NCBI RefSeq assembly: GCF_001650405.1
Contig: NZ_LWCU01000004.1
Coordinates: 1-64,000 of the forward strand
From: Microbacterium sp. H83
GTDB taxonomy: Bacteria; Actinomycetota; Actinomycetes; Actinomycetales; Microbacteriaceae
Length of the DNA: 64,000 bases
Direction of reading: 5' to 3'
Below the pieces are notes generated by a model. That model searched no databases. It was not told the origin of the DNA and was given only the letters and a program-made list of their open reading frames with translations. The position numbers were made by a program, and so were the translations under genes. Of this stretch, positions 9,421-18,300 are shown in pieces (position 1 is the first letter of the stretch; every line of letters starts with the position of its first letter).

Positions 9421-9447
9421 TCTCCGGATCACGCGGCGCGTCGGAGG

Positions 9448-10464
9448 CTAGAGCCAGCCCTTGCGCTTGAACACGGCGTACAGGCCGATGCCCATCGCGA
9501 GCATCAGCCCGAGCGCCATCGGATACCCGAGCACCCAGTGCAGCTCGGGCATGTGGTCGAAGTTCATGCCGTAGACGGTGCCGACCAGCGTGGGGGCGAA
9601 GAGGATCGCCGCCCAGCCCGAGATCTTCTTCACCTCGTCGTTCTGACGGATGCTGAGCTCGGTCATCCGCCGCATCTCCTCGTTCTGCCGGCGCGCGACG
9701 ATCGTCGACTCCACGGTGAGAGCGTTGTCGAGCACCGTGCGGAAGGTCGTCGCGCGCTCCGAGACACGCAGCGTGTGGTCGAGCACGTCGCGGAGATACC
9801 GCTGCAGCTCCTCATCGACCCGGCACTTCTCCGACCCGCGCAGCAGGGCCTCGAGCATGCCGGTCAGGGGCTGCACCGCCCGCTGGAAGTCGATCACCTC
9901 GCGCCCGAGCTCGTAGATGCGCTGCGTCGCGTCGACCTCGTCCTCGAAGAGCTGGCTCTCGATCTCGTCGATGTCGTTCTCGAGGCCGGCGAGCACCGGC
10001 GCGTACTCGTCGACGACCTCGTCGAGGATCGCGTAGAGCACGGCCTCGGGGCCGAGCCTGAGCAGAGCGGGGTCGCCCTCCAGACGTCGACGCACCCGTC
10101 CGAGGTCGGGCGACTCCGCGTGCCGGATCGTGACGACGAAGTCGCGCCCCACGAGCACATGGATCTCGCCGAACTCCACCTCCTCGGCGGCGTCGAGGTA
10201 GCGCGCCGAGCGCAGCACCATGAACAGCACGTCGCCGTACCGCTCGAGCTTCGACCGCTGGTGGCCGGAGAGCGCGTCCTCCACCACGAGGGCGTGGATG
10301 CCGAACTCGTCGGCGACCTCGCGGATCTCGGCCTCGCTCGGCCGGTACAGGCCGATCCAGCTCATCCCGCCGCGCTCGCGCAGCACCTCGAACGTCTCGC
10401 TGAGGCTGTGCGGGTTCTCGGTGCGCACGCCGTCGACGTAGATCGCGTTGTCGATGATCGCCAT
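9448..10464 (-). CDS. corA: CorA-family magnesium/cobalt transporter
   Basis: A 338-residue pentameric channel-type Mg2+/Co2+ transporter. A large cytoplasmic alpha-beta domain is followed by a long stalk helix and two C-terminal transmembrane helices; the first ends in the selectivity motif YGMNFDHMPE, the CorA GMN signature. The tail KRKGWL is basic as expected. GAGGGAG precedes ATG. It is convergent with the small acidic gene. Confidence 0.93.
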   Translation of the reverse strand: MAIIDNAIYVDGVRTENPHSLSETFEVLRERGGMSWIGLYRPSEAEIREVADEFGIHALVVEDALSGHQRSKLERYGDVLFMVLRSARYLDAAEEVEFGEIHVLVGRDFVVTIRHAESPDLGRVRRRLEGDPALLRLGPEAVLYAILDEVVDEYAPVLAGLENDIDEIESQLFEDEVDATQRIYELGREVIDFQRAVQPLTGMLEALLRGSEKCRVDEELQRYLRDVLDHTLRVSERATTFRTVLDNALTVESTIVARRQNEEMRRMTELSIRQNDEVKKISGWAAILFAPTLVGTVYGMNFDHMPELHWVLGYPMALGLMLAMGIGLYAVFKRKGWL

Positions 10465-10515
10465 CGGCGCTCCCTCCGCGCTCTCGTCGGCCGCGGCCGC
10501 GGCGCGACGGTGTGA

Positions 10516-11796
10516 TCAGCCCGCGGGCGGGGCGACGCAGGCGACGGCCGTGTCGGCGATCGCCTGGTGGTACTGCTCCGCCGTGAACGGCAGGCCGAAC
10601 TCCGGCGCGGTCTCGCCCGAGGCGGCGGGCGCCTTCGAGGCGATGGCGGCGAGCTCCCACGACAGGTACGAGGCGATCGTGCCGCCGAGCGTCGAGTCGT
10701 TCAGCGACACCGCGACCGTGAACCCGGTGGCGGGGTCGCTGTATGCGGCGGTGGCGTAGCCGGGGGTCCAGCCGTACTGGCCGACGAGGCTTCCCACGAG
10801 GCTCGCGCCTCCCGTCGCCTGCTGCCATGACGGCGCGCCGTCGAACGCGGGGAGCGGAGCGGCGAACCGATCGGGCTCCTCCTCGGTGCGCAGCGCCTGG
10901 GCGGCTTCGGCCTGGGCGTAGCGGCCCAGATCCTCGATGGTCGACACCACTCCGGAGTCGGTGTAGCCGGTGCTCGAGGACATCGTGGTGATGTCCACGG
11001 GGGCGGCGCAGTTGTAGCCGCCTTCGACGGGGCTGAGGTAGTGGCCCTCCATGACGGCGTCGGACGACGGCGGAGCCGCCGCGGGCGACGGCAGCGACGT
11101 GTTCGCGAGGCCGAGCGGCTCGGTCACGTACTCGGCGATGAGCTCGGATGCCGTGCGGCCCGATGCCCGCTCCAGCGCGAGGCCCAGGAGGAGGTAGTTC
11201 ACGTCGGCGCCGTTGTACGTGCCGGGAGCCGAACGGGCCGCGCCCAGGCCCGAGGCCGCGAGCTCCAGCGGAGCCCACCGCCTCTCGGGGGTGCTCATCC
11301 AGGCCGGCTTGGCCGCCGCCTCGGACGAGCCGACGCCGGTCGTGGCGTTGCAGAGGTCGACGAGGGTGGCCTCCGTCAGATCCGGCACGCCCGACACGTA
11401 GTCGGGCACCGGGGCGTCGAGCTCGACGATGCCGTCGTCGGCGAGGCCGTACAGCACGTCGCAGGTCATCAGGCGGGTGACGTCTCCGATGCGGAACGCC
11501 ATGTCGGTGCTGATCTCCGCGCCCGCGCCGGGGTCCTGCGTGCCGACGCCGCTCACCCAGGTGCCGCTCCACGGCACCCAGACGCCGACGACGGCGCCGG
11601 TGGCGCCGGAGGCGACGAGCGCGTTGTTCACGGCATCCTGCATCGCGGCGACCGTGTCGTCGGGCAGGGCCGCGTCGACCTGGGCGGGCGGCGTGTAGCT
11701 GAAGTCGCGCTCCGCGGTGCACCCCGTGAGGAAGAGCCCGAGCACGGCGATGGAGGCCGCTGCGGCGCGGAATCGGCGCGACGAGAGAAGCTGCAT
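10516..11796 (-). CDS. Serine-hydrolase-like lipoprotein without catalytic residues
   Basis: A 426-residue lipoprotein (lipobox FLTGC, Cys26) with the class C beta-lactamase / D-Ala carboxypeptidase fold. Fold landmarks are intact, for example FRIGDVTRLMT near residue 101 and NYLLLGLALERASG. The catalytic SxxK is replaced by D105-V-T-R108, the YxN position reads GAD, and the third motif is YGWTPGY with no His-Thr-Gly. It should not act as a serine hydrolase and may be a binding or structural protein. The start follows CCGGGGG. Divergent from the DUF2470 gene. Confidence 0.8.
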   Translation of the reverse strand: MQLLSSRRFRAAAASIAVLGLFLTGCTAERDFSYTPPAQVDAALPDDTVAAMQDAVNNALVASGATGAVVGVWVPWSGTWVSGVGTQDPGAGAEISTDMAFRIGDVTRLMTCDVLYGLADDGIVELDAPVPDYVSGVPDLTEATLVDLCNATTGVGSSEAAAKPAWMSTPERRWAPLELAASGLGAARSAPGTYNGADVNYLLLGLALERASGRTASELIAEYVTEPLGLANTSLPSPAAAPPSSDAVMEGHYLSPVEGGYNCAAPVDITTMSSSTGYTDSGVVSTIEDLGRYAQAEAAQALRTEEEPDRFAAPLPAFDGAPSWQQATGGASLVGSLVGQYGWTPGYATAAYSDPATGFTVAVSLNDSTLGGTIASYLSWELAAIASKAPAASGETAPEFGLPFTAEQYHQAIADTAVACVAPPAG

Positions 11797-11884
11797 GAAG
11801 GGGACCCCCGGAAGATGTGTCTCCCGAGTCTAGAACGCGGATCCTGAAAGACCGCATCGCCCAGCCGCCCTTAGGGTGATGAGC

Positions 11885-12208
11885 ATGCCCCACACCTTCG
11901 AATCCGACGTCGTCGCCGCGATCCTCCGCCACATGAACGGCGACCACACCGACGACAACCTGCTCATCGCCCGCGCGTTCTCGCCCGCGGCGGAGGGCGG
12001 GGCCGACGGGATCACCGGTGCGGTGATGACCGGGTTCGACGGCGACGGCGGCACGTGGGAGGTCACGCGCGAGGATGCGGCGACCGAGCTGCGCGTGCCG
12101 TGGCCCGGCGGCCCGATCGCCGACCGTCCCGCCGTGCGGCGCGAGGTCGTGGCGCTGTACGACCTGGCCTGCGAGCGGCTCGGCGTCGAGCCCCGCCCGC
12201 ACGCCTGA
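11885..12208 (+). CDS. DUF2470 domain protein
   Basis: A 107-residue protein consisting of one DUF2470 domain. ILRHMNGDHTDDNLLIARAF is the characteristic His-rich start found at the end of HugZ-type heme-degrading proteins. Free-standing copies are common in actinobacteria, and this one precedes a heme oxygenase, so a link to heme is plausible but inferred. TAGGGT at 11872-11877, seven bases before ATG, suggests leaderless expression; an in-frame upstream start would precede the transcript. Confidence 0.75.
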   Translation: MPHTFESDVVAAILRHMNGDHTDDNLLIARAFSPAAEGGADGITGAVMTGFDGDGGTWEVTREDAATELRVPWPGGPIADRPAVRREVVALYDLACERLGVEPRPHA

Positions 12209-12211
12209 GGC

Positions 12212-12259
12212 CGAGAGTCACGCGGAGGGCTTCGTCGAGAGTCACGCGGAGGGTTTCGC
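12212..12259. repeat. Two tandem 24-bp repeats before heme oxygenase
   Basis: Two head-to-tail copies of 24 bp (12212-12235 and 12236-12259) with 22 of 24 bases identical; each starts CGAGAGTCACGCGGAGGG. They end one base before the iron box of the heme oxygenase promoter. They could be activator sites or a recent duplication; the copies do not encode a peptide of either neighbour. Confidence 0.7.
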
Positions 12260-12260
12260 C

Positions 12261-12283
12261 AAAGGTAAGGCTGCCCTTACACT
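12261..12283 (+). promoter_or_regulatory. DtxR/IdeR-like iron box and -10 of heme oxygenase
   Basis: AAAGGTAAGGCTGCCCTTA (12261-12279) matches 13 of 19 positions of the DtxR/IdeR consensus as remembered, including AGG, AGGCT and CCT. It overlaps the -10 TACACT (12278-12283), which lies six bases before the ATG. Iron-loaded repressor would therefore block the promoter, giving heme degradation under iron limitation. Corynebacterial hmuO is known to be DtxR-controlled. Confidence 0.7.
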
Positions 12284-12289
12284 GAGGAC

Positions 12290-12937
12290 ATGTCCGAGAT
12301 CCTCTCCTTCTCCGCCGCGCTCCGCGAGCGCTCGTCCAGCTCGCACTCCCGCAGCGAGGGCGCCGGATTCATGTCCGACCTCCTGAAGGGCGAGGGCTCC
12401 CGCGAGGACTACATCGCTCTCGTGGCACAGCACTACTTCATCTACGAGGCGCTCGAGGGCGCCGGCGACCGGATGCGCCAGGATCCCGTGGCATCCGTCT
12501 TCCTCAGCGACAAGCTGACCCGCCTGCCCGCGCTGGAGGCCGACCTCGAGTTCCTCCTCGGCGCCGACTGGCGCGAGCAGATCCTGCCGCTGCCCACCAC
12601 GCAGCGCTACGTCGAGCGCATCCGCCAGGTCGGCGCGACCTGGGCCGGCGGATTCGTGGCGCACCACTACACGCGCTACCTCGGCGACCTGTCGGGCGGC
12701 ATCTTCATCGGTCGCGTGATGGCCCGACGCTTCGGCTTCGAGACCAACGGCATCGGCTTCTACCTGTTCGACGACATCGCCGACCCGTCGGCCTTCAAGG
12801 ACGTCTACCGCGAGCAGCTCGACGCGGCGCCGTGGGACCAGGCCGAGCGCGAGCGCGTGATCGACGAGGTCCTGCTCGCGTACCGCTTCAACACCGAGCT
12901 CTTCGAGGACCTCGACCGCGCCCGACTCGTCGCCTGA
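12290..12937 (+). CDS. Biliverdin-producing heme oxygenase
   Basis: Oxidatively opens heme to biliverdin, carbon monoxide and ferrous iron in the cytoplasm, releasing iron from host or environmental heme. The 215-residue length and all-helical pattern fit HmuO-type enzymes. His19 in SSSSHSRSEGAGFM is the expected proximal heme ligand, and YTRYLGDLSGGIFIGR is the distal-helix glycine motif. Expression is probably leaderless and iron-repressed through the box immediately upstream. DUF2470 precedes it. It is convergent with a helicase gene. Confidence 0.92.
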   Translation: MSEILSFSAALRERSSSSHSRSEGAGFMSDLLKGEGSREDYIALVAQHYFIYEALEGAGDRMRQDPVASVFLSDKLTRLPALEADLEFLLGADWREQILPLPTTQRYVERIRQVGATWAGGFVAHHYTRYLGDLSGGIFIGRVMARRFGFETNGIGFYLFDDIADPSAFKDVYREQLDAAPWDQAERERVIDEVLLAYRFNTELFEDLDRARLVA

Positions 12938-12958
12938 CCGCGGTCGCCCGTCCCGCGC

Positions 12959-14353
12959 TCACGCGCGCGGCAGCTCCGGCGTGGACGCCGCCAGCCAGGC
13001 GTCGCGCATGAAGCGGCGCACGTCCTCGTCGACCCGGATGTCACTGGGGCGCAGCGCCCTCGACAGGTACAGCCCGTCGAGCGAGGTGAGCCGCGACAGC
13101 GCCACGTAGGTCTGCCCCGGAGCGAATGCGCCCGACCCCAGGTCGACGATCGCGCGCTCGTACGTCTTGCCCTGGGACTTGTGGATCGTCACCGCCCACG
13201 CCAGGCGCAGCGGGAACTGCGTGAACTCGGCGACCACGTCGCGGGTCAGCTTCTTCGTGCTCGGCTCGTAGGAGTAGCGGAACCGCTCCCAGACCGCGGG
13301 CTCGACGTCGACCTCCTCGCCGTCGATCTCGACGCGCACCGTCTCTCCGAGGATGCGGACGACCGTGCCGATCGTGCCGTTCACCCAGCGCGGCGGCTCG
13401 CCGGACATCGAGGTGTCGTTGCGCAGGAACATGACCTGCGCGCCGACCTTCAGCTTGAGCTCGGGCTCGGCCGGCAGCGACGCCTCGCCGCGTCCGAACT
13501 CGCCGCTCACCTCGGCCCTGGCGGTCTGCTCCTTGCCAGGGAGGGCGGCGAGGTGGCGGCTGTTGATGCTGTTGACGATGTCGTTGCGGGTCGCGAGCGT
13601 GATCATCGGCACCTCGCCCGGCTCGGGGTCGGGCGGCGTGCGCGCACCCCGGGTGTTGAGGATGCCCGCGATCTCGGCGGTGACGCGGCCGTAGCGCACG
13701 GCGTTGAGCATCGCCTTGAACCCGTCGTCGGACTGCCGGTGGATCTGCACCAGCTCGCGCACGTGCAGCTCTGCGCGGGTGTCGACCGCGAACAGCCCGC
13801 CGTCGCCGTCGTCGCCCTCGCCGCCGCCCGACCCCGCCCACACCTTGGCGTCGAAGAACCAGAACGAGCGGTAGTGGTCCTTCACGTAGCGCAGCTCCTC
13901 GCCGCGCGGCGGCACGGGCGCGAGCTGGTAGGGGTCGCCGAACATGACGATCTGCACGCCGCCGAAGGGAATGCCGCGCTTGCCGCGCGCCTGCCGGAGC
14001 GAGCGGTCGATGGCATCCATCAGGTCGGCGTTCACCATCGAGATCTCGTCGATCACGAGCGTCTCGATCGCGTTGAGGATGCGGCGCGTGTTGTCGTTCT
14101 GGTCGATGTCCGACCCGCCGATCAGGCCGATCGGCAGCCGGAACAGCGAGTGGATGGTCTGCCCCTCGACGTTCAGCGCCGCGACGCCCGTCGGCGCGCA
14201 GATCGCGATCTGCTTCTTCGTGTTCCACGAGAAGTACTGCAGGAGCGTCGACTTGCCCGTGCCGGCCCGACCGGTGATGAAGACGTGCTCGCTCGTGTCC
14301 TCGATGAGGCGGAACAGCTCGTGCTGCTCGTCGGACAGGGCGGGGATCGACAC
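12959..14353 (-). CDS. PIF1/RecD-like DNA helicase (AAA family)
   Basis: A 464-residue superfamily 1B helicase. Walker A is GRAGTGKST near residue 29, Walker B is LVIDEISMVNADLMD near 110, and the C-terminal UvrD_C_2 region reads VTIHKSQGKTYERAIVDL then YVALSRLTSLDGLYLSRAL. It should translocate on single-stranded DNA; PIF1-like enzymes help replication past obstacles. A GTG start at VSIPALSDEQ is preferred. An ATG 28 codons earlier would add an Arg/Pro/Ser head encoded by a simple GGGAC repeat, which looks non-coding. Confidence 0.85.
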   Translation of the reverse strand: MSIPALSDEQHELFRLIEDTSEHVFITGRAGTGKSTLLQYFSWNTKKQIAICAPTGVAALNVEGQTIHSLFRLPIGLIGGSDIDQNDNTRRILNAIETLVIDEISMVNADLMDAIDRSLRQARGKRGIPFGGVQIVMFGDPYQLAPVPPRGEELRYVKDHYRSFWFFDAKVWAGSGGGEGDDGDGGLFAVDTRAELHVRELVQIHRQSDDGFKAMLNAVRYGRVTAEIAGILNTRGARTPPDPEPGEVPMITLATRNDIVNSINSRHLAALPGKEQTARAEVSGEFGRGEASLPAEPELKLKVGAQVMFLRNDTSMSGEPPRWVNGTIGTVVRILGETVRVEIDGEEVDVEPAVWERFRYSYEPSTKKLTRDVVAEFTQFPLRLAWAVTIHKSQGKTYERAIVDLGSGAFAPGQTYVALSRLTSLDGLYLSRALRPSDIRVDEDVRRFMRDAWLAASTPELPRA

Positions 14354-14534
14354 GGTTCTCTCACGGGGACGGGACGGGACGGGGCGGGACGGGGAGGTCC
14401 GCAGCCGCGGGACGACGCGACGGACGCGCCTCTCCATGGTACGGCGAGCCGTCGCCCGCGCATCCGCCTTCGCTTGTGTCCTCCCGTGCCTGCGCGCTCG
14501 GCGTCGTCCCAGGCCGCGCTCCTAGACTGACGCC

Positions 14535-15605
14535 ATGCAGCAGGCTGAGTCGACGGCGCCCCGGCGCTCTCGTCTGGCTGCCGACATGGCGCTGCTCTCG
14601 GTGGTCGGTCTGGCGCTCGTCGCGGCCCTGGCCGCGGGCGGTGCCACGCTGTATCAGCAGTTCTACGGGCCGTCGGCGTTCGTCGTGCGCTATCTCGACC
14701 TGCTCTCGCAGGGACGCGCGGCGGACGCCCTGCAGGTGCCGGGTGTCGCGATCGACCGCGAGACGCTGGAGCTCGCGGGGATCGGCGCCTCGGCCTCCGA
14801 GGCCATGCTGCGGCAGTCCGCTCTCGCGCCGCTGACCGACGTCGAGGTGCTGTCGGAGAAGCCCGACGGCGACACCACCGCCGTCACCGTGTCGTACTCG
14901 GCCAGCGGCCACGAGGGGACCACCACCTTCTCGGTCGCTCAGGACGGCTGGGCCGGGGTCACGCCCAACTGGCGCTTCACCACGAGTCCCCTCGCGGTCG
15001 TCGAGCTGACCCTCCGCGGCGCCGACCGGTTCGCCGTCAACGGCTTCGAGGTCGACCGCCGGCAGGTCTCGATCGACGGCGCGAGCGCCGCACCCCTCGA
15101 CCCGCTGCCGCTGCTCGTCTTCACCCCCGGCCTCTACTCGGTCACGGTCGACACTCCCATCGCGCGCTCCGAGGGCGTCGGGGTCCTCGCCGACAGCCCC
15201 CTGGCCACGACGCCGGTCGACGTGCAGACCGAGCCCACGGAGGAGTTCGTCGCCGTCGTGCAGGAACGGGTGGAGGAGTTCCTCACCGAGTGCACGACGC
15301 AGGAGGTGCTGCAGCCCACCGCCTGCCCGTTCGGACTCGAGGTGTCCAATCGCATCGCCTCGCTGCCGAAATGGTCGATCGCGGTGCAGCCGACCGTGAC
15401 GGTCGTGCCCGAGGACGGTCACTGGCAGATCCCGACGACGGATGCCGTGGCGCACGTCGAGGTGGAGATCAAGTCGCTCTTCGACGGCAAGGTGCAGGCG
15501 ATCTCCGAGGACGTGCCGTTCCAGATCGACGGATCGATCACGATCATGCCCGACGGGAGCGCGTCGATCCGGGTCGGCTCTCCCGGCGAGCTGCCCGCCG
15601 ACTGA
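14535..15605 (+). CDS. Membrane-anchored hypothetical protein
   Basis: A 356-residue protein with a basic head, one transmembrane helix at about residues 18-38 and a long extracytoplasmic part rich in beta-type sequence. It has two cysteines in ECTTQEVLQPTAC that may form a disulfide. The family is not recognised; the outline resembles actinobacterial secreted proteins with DUF4878/DUF5667-like folds, but I cannot assign it. TAGACT six bases before ATG points to a leaderless mRNA. Divergent from the helicase and convergent with the CopD/CtaG gene. Confidence 0.75.
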   Translation: MQQAESTAPRRSRLAADMALLSVVGLALVAALAAGGATLYQQFYGPSAFVVRYLDLLSQGRAADALQVPGVAIDRETLELAGIGASASEAMLRQSALAPLTDVEVLSEKPDGDTTAVTVSYSASGHEGTTTFSVAQDGWAGVTPNWRFTTSPLAVVELTLRGADRFAVNGFEVDRRQVSIDGASAAPLDPLPLLVFTPGLYSVTVDTPIARSEGVGVLADSPLATTPVDVQTEPTEEFVAVVQERVEEFLTECTTQEVLQPTACPFGLEVSNRIASLPKWSIAVQPTVTVVPEDGHWQIPTTDAVAHVEVEIKSLFDGKVQAISEDVPFQIDGSITIMPDGSASIRVGSPGELPAD

Positions 15606-15630
15606 GCGCGCGCGGCGCGGCTCGCCACGC

Positions 15631-17652
15631 TCAGCGTGTCTGACGCTCGGCCTCGCGCTCGGCCTGCCGCCGATCCCGCTCCGCGAGGGCGGCGAGCTGG
15701 GCGTTGTACTCCTCGAGCTCGGCCTCGCCGGTGCGGTCGGCGTGCCGGTCGCGGCGCCTCTGCAGCTTGGTGTCGCTGCGGCTCCACTGGATCGCGACCG
15801 TGATCGCCAGGATCAGGGTCGGGATCTCCCCGATCGACCAGGCGATGCCGCCGCCGATGTACTGGTCGTCCATGGGCGTCGGCCCCCAGTCGCGGCCCAT
15901 CGACCCGAACCAGTCGGCGACGAGCAGTCCCTCCTGCATCATGATCGCCATGCCGAAGAAGGCGTGCATCGCCATGACCGCGATCAGCGTGATGAGCCGG
16001 CCGGGGTACGGCAGTCGATACGGCACGGGGTCGGCGCCGATCAGGCTCATGACGAAGAGGTACCCCGAGATGAGGAAGTGCGCGATCATCCACTCGTGCC
16101 CGAGGTGCTCGTACATCGACCAGCGGACGAGGTCGGTGAAGTAGAACGCCCAGAGCGACAGGATGAAGATGCCCGCGGCGACGAAGGGATGCGTGACGAC
16201 CTTCGCGAACGGCGAGTGCACCGCCCACATGATCCATTCGCGTCCGCCGCGCGTGCCGTCGTCGCGCTTGTGGATCGCTCGCAGCGCGAGGGTGATCGGC
16301 GCACCCGACACGAGCAGCAGCGGGATCGCCATCGACAGCATCATGTGCCCGAGCATGTGCACGCTGAACAGGTACTCCTGATACGCGTTGATCGGCCCGC
16401 AGGTCACCCAGACGAGCATCAGCATGCCGAGCACCCAGAACACGGTGCGGTGGATCGGCCAGCGGTCGCCGCGGCTGTGCAGGCGCCGCACGCCCGCGAG
16501 ATAGAAGAAGAGTCCGAAGCCGGCGGCGACGAGCCAGAGGATGTCGATGTCCCAGGCGGTGAACCAGCGGTCGAGCGTGAACTCGGGCGGCAGCGGTGAG
16601 CGGGTGAGGTTCTCGGCGGGCGTCTGCACGAACGCCGCCTGCTCTCCGGTCGGCGGAGGGGTGCGCGCGAGCGCCGCGGCCGCTCCCGACGCCAGGCCCA
16701 TCAGGGCGACCTCGCACAGCACCAGCATCCAGAACCAGCGCGCCGCGTTCGCGCCCGCGAGCCGGGGGATGAGCCGGATGCGGTACCACGCGCCGAGCAG
16801 GCCCATCCCGACCAGCAGCACGACCTTCGCGAGCAGGATGGCGCCGTAGGGAGTCCAGAGCTGCGCGACGTCGCCGAGAGCCACGACCGACCGCGCGAGA
16901 CCCGAGACCGCCACGACCGCGAAGGCCGCGATCGCGAGGCTCGAGTAGCGGGCGACCAGCGCAGGCGTGCCGATGCCGCTGCGCCCGCGCAGCACGACGA
17001 CGAGCAGCAGGCCGCCGAGCCAGACCGCGGCGCCGATCGTGTGCAGGAGGATCGAGTTGACCGCGACCGTGTGCCCGGAGAGCTCGCCCGAGTGCCCCTG
17101 GGTGGCGAGCGGGACGAAGGATGCCGCGGCGAGCAGGGTCGTGATGAGCGTCGGCGTCCAGGTGCGCCACGCGAAGACCAGCACCGTGATGACGGATCCC
17201 ATGATCGTGGTGATCAGCCAGGACTGTCCGAGCGCGGTCTCCAGAAGGAAGCGTCCGAGCTGCGTGCCGAACTCGCGCTCGGCGCTGAGCTGCGGGTTGA
17301 ACGCCGCCATGAAGGCGAGGAAGGCGCTGACCCCCGCGCTCAGGGTGAAGGTCGCGGCGCCGACGGATGCGGTGTTCAGCGCGACCTCGAACGCCTTCTC
17401 GTCTCTGCGGAGCGCGAACAGCGCCAGCACGAGCGAGCCCAGCATCGCGGCGGCGGCGACGTTCATCACGAGCTTGACCAGCGGGATCGCCCAGCGCACG
17501 AAGGGTCCCGGGTCCTGCAGGAGGGGCGGCGCGGCACCGCCGCCGATCAGCAGGGCGATGAGCGTGCCGATGATGCCGGCGCCGAGCAGCACGACGAGGC
17601 CGCCCGCACGATAGGCGGGGCTCGTCCAGGTCTGCGCGGCGCGGGAACTCAC
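15631..17652 (-). CDS. Fused CopD / CtaG-type membrane protein
   Basis: A 673-residue protein with about 14-15 transmembrane helices. The first half carries the CopD copper-resistance domain (ILLHTIGAAVWLGGLLLVVVLR in part, with conserved His). The second half is a caa3_CtaG cytochrome c oxidase assembly domain, with HMLGHMMLSMAIPLLLVSGAP (in part) and HEWMIAHFLISGYLF. The histidines probably bind copper or heme. Mycobacterium has the same fusion. The tail is charged and coiled. GTG is preceded by TAGGCT and six bases, so translation is probably leaderless. Confidence 0.85.
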   Translation of the reverse strand: MSSRAAQTWTSPAYRAGGLVVLLGAGIIGTLIALLIGGGAAPPLLQDPGPFVRWAIPLVKLVMNVAAAAMLGSLVLALFALRRDEKAFEVALNTASVGAATFTLSAGVSAFLAFMAAFNPQLSAEREFGTQLGRFLLETALGQSWLITTIMGSVITVLVFAWRTWTPTLITTLLAAASFVPLATQGHSGELSGHTVAVNSILLHTIGAAVWLGGLLLVVVLRGRSGIGTPALVARYSSLAIAAFAVVAVSGLARSVVALGDVAQLWTPYGAILLAKVVLLVGMGLLGAWYRIRLIPRLAGANAARWFWMLVLCEVALMGLASGAAAALARTPPPTGEQAAFVQTPAENLTRSPLPPEFTLDRWFTAWDIDILWLVAAGFGLFFYLAGVRRLHSRGDRWPIHRTVFWVLGMLMLVWVTCGPINAYQEYLFSVHMLGHMMLSMAIPLLLVSGAPITLALRAIHKRDDGTRGGREWIMWAVHSPFAKVVTHPFVAAGIFILSLWAFYFTDLVRWSMYEHLGHEWMIAHFLISGYLFVMSLIGADPVPYRLPYPGRLITLIAVMAMHAFFGMAIMMQEGLLVADWFGSMGRDWGPTPMDDQYIGGGIAWSIGEIPTLILAITVAIQWSRSDTKLQRRRDRHADRTGEAELEEYNAQLAALAERDRRQAEREAERQTR

Positions 17653-17730
17653 CGTACAAGCCTAAGCCGCGGCGGCTGTCCGATCGCCCGGGCGGGGAGC
17701 CGATGCCTCCGGCGCACGGGCGTGACGCAC

Positions 17731-17763
17731 GAAGGCCGCCCCCGATGATCGGGAGCGGCCTTC
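17731..17763 (-). terminator. Hairpin terminator after the HU gene
   Basis: GAAGGCCGC (17731-17739) pairs with GCGGCCTTC (17755-17763), with an inner CCCGA/TCGGG stem and a 3-base loop. It lies 14 bases past the HU stop. No long T tract follows, as is usual in actinobacteria. Confidence 0.75.
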
Positions 17764-17777
17764 GACGGGAAGCGGTC

Positions 17778-18065
17778 TTACTTGACGGCTGCCTTGAGCT
17801 TGGAGCCGGCGGTCACCTTGACGCGCTTGCCGGCCGGGATCTTGATCTCGGCGCCGGTCTGCGGGTTGCGGCCCGTGCGAGCAGCGGTCGCGACCTGCTC
17901 GAACGAGATCCAGCCCGGGATCGAGACCTTGCTGCCCTTGGCAACAGCGTCGGAGACCGAGGAGAACAGCGCGTCGAGGACACCCGAGACGGTGGCCTGG
18001 CTCTGACCGGTGGCGGAAGCGATGCTCGCGACGAGCTCGGTCTTGGTGATGGACTTGTCAGCCAT
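17778..18065 (-). CDS. hup: HU-family DNA-binding protein
   Basis: A 95-residue histone-like dimer protein that bends DNA and compacts the nucleoid. ADKSITKTELVASIAS is the HU N-terminus, FEQVATAARTGRNPQTGAEI is the DNA-binding arm with the RTGRNPQTG signature, and the C-terminus is lysine-rich. The long C-terminal Lys/Ala tail of mycobacterial HU is absent, so this is the short form. GGAGGATG precedes ATG. A strong hairpin terminator follows. Confidence 0.95.
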   Translation of the reverse strand: MADKSITKTELVASIASATGQSQATVSGVLDALFSSVSDAVAKGSKVSIPGWISFEQVATAARTGRNPQTGAEIKIPAGKRVKVTAGSKLKAAVK

Positions 18066-18300
18066 GTCATCCTCCAGCGACGAGGATCCCGTCGCATCGT
18101 TTGTGGTGCGGGCGACGACTGCCGCCCGTTGGTCGTGTGACCGCCTTGAATGTACCAACCAGCGCCCACATTTCCGCGTCATTTCGCGGGTTTTGGGCTT
18201 TTCTTTGGCGTGTCGTGGTGCAGAAGTGACCAATGTGACGTCTGTGACCCCCTCTTGACACCCCGCAGGACCGCGGGCAATGGCGCGGGGATCCCGGGTG
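18066..18300. promoter_or_regulatory. AT-richer upstream region of the HU gene
   Basis: This 235-bp stretch is the most AT-rich in the first 20 kb and holds no credible gene. On the minus strand a TACATT hexamer (about 18148-18153) may be the -10 of the HU promoter, leaving a leader of about 80 bases. Runs such as GGGTTTTGGGCTTTTCTTTGG lie further upstream. No operator could be assigned. The TetR gene ends at its right border. Confidence 0.4.

Noticed and set aside
14366-14400. Regulatory repeat GGGAC before the helicase
   Set aside because: A simple GC-rich slippage repeat; no symmetric site and no second copy in the window.
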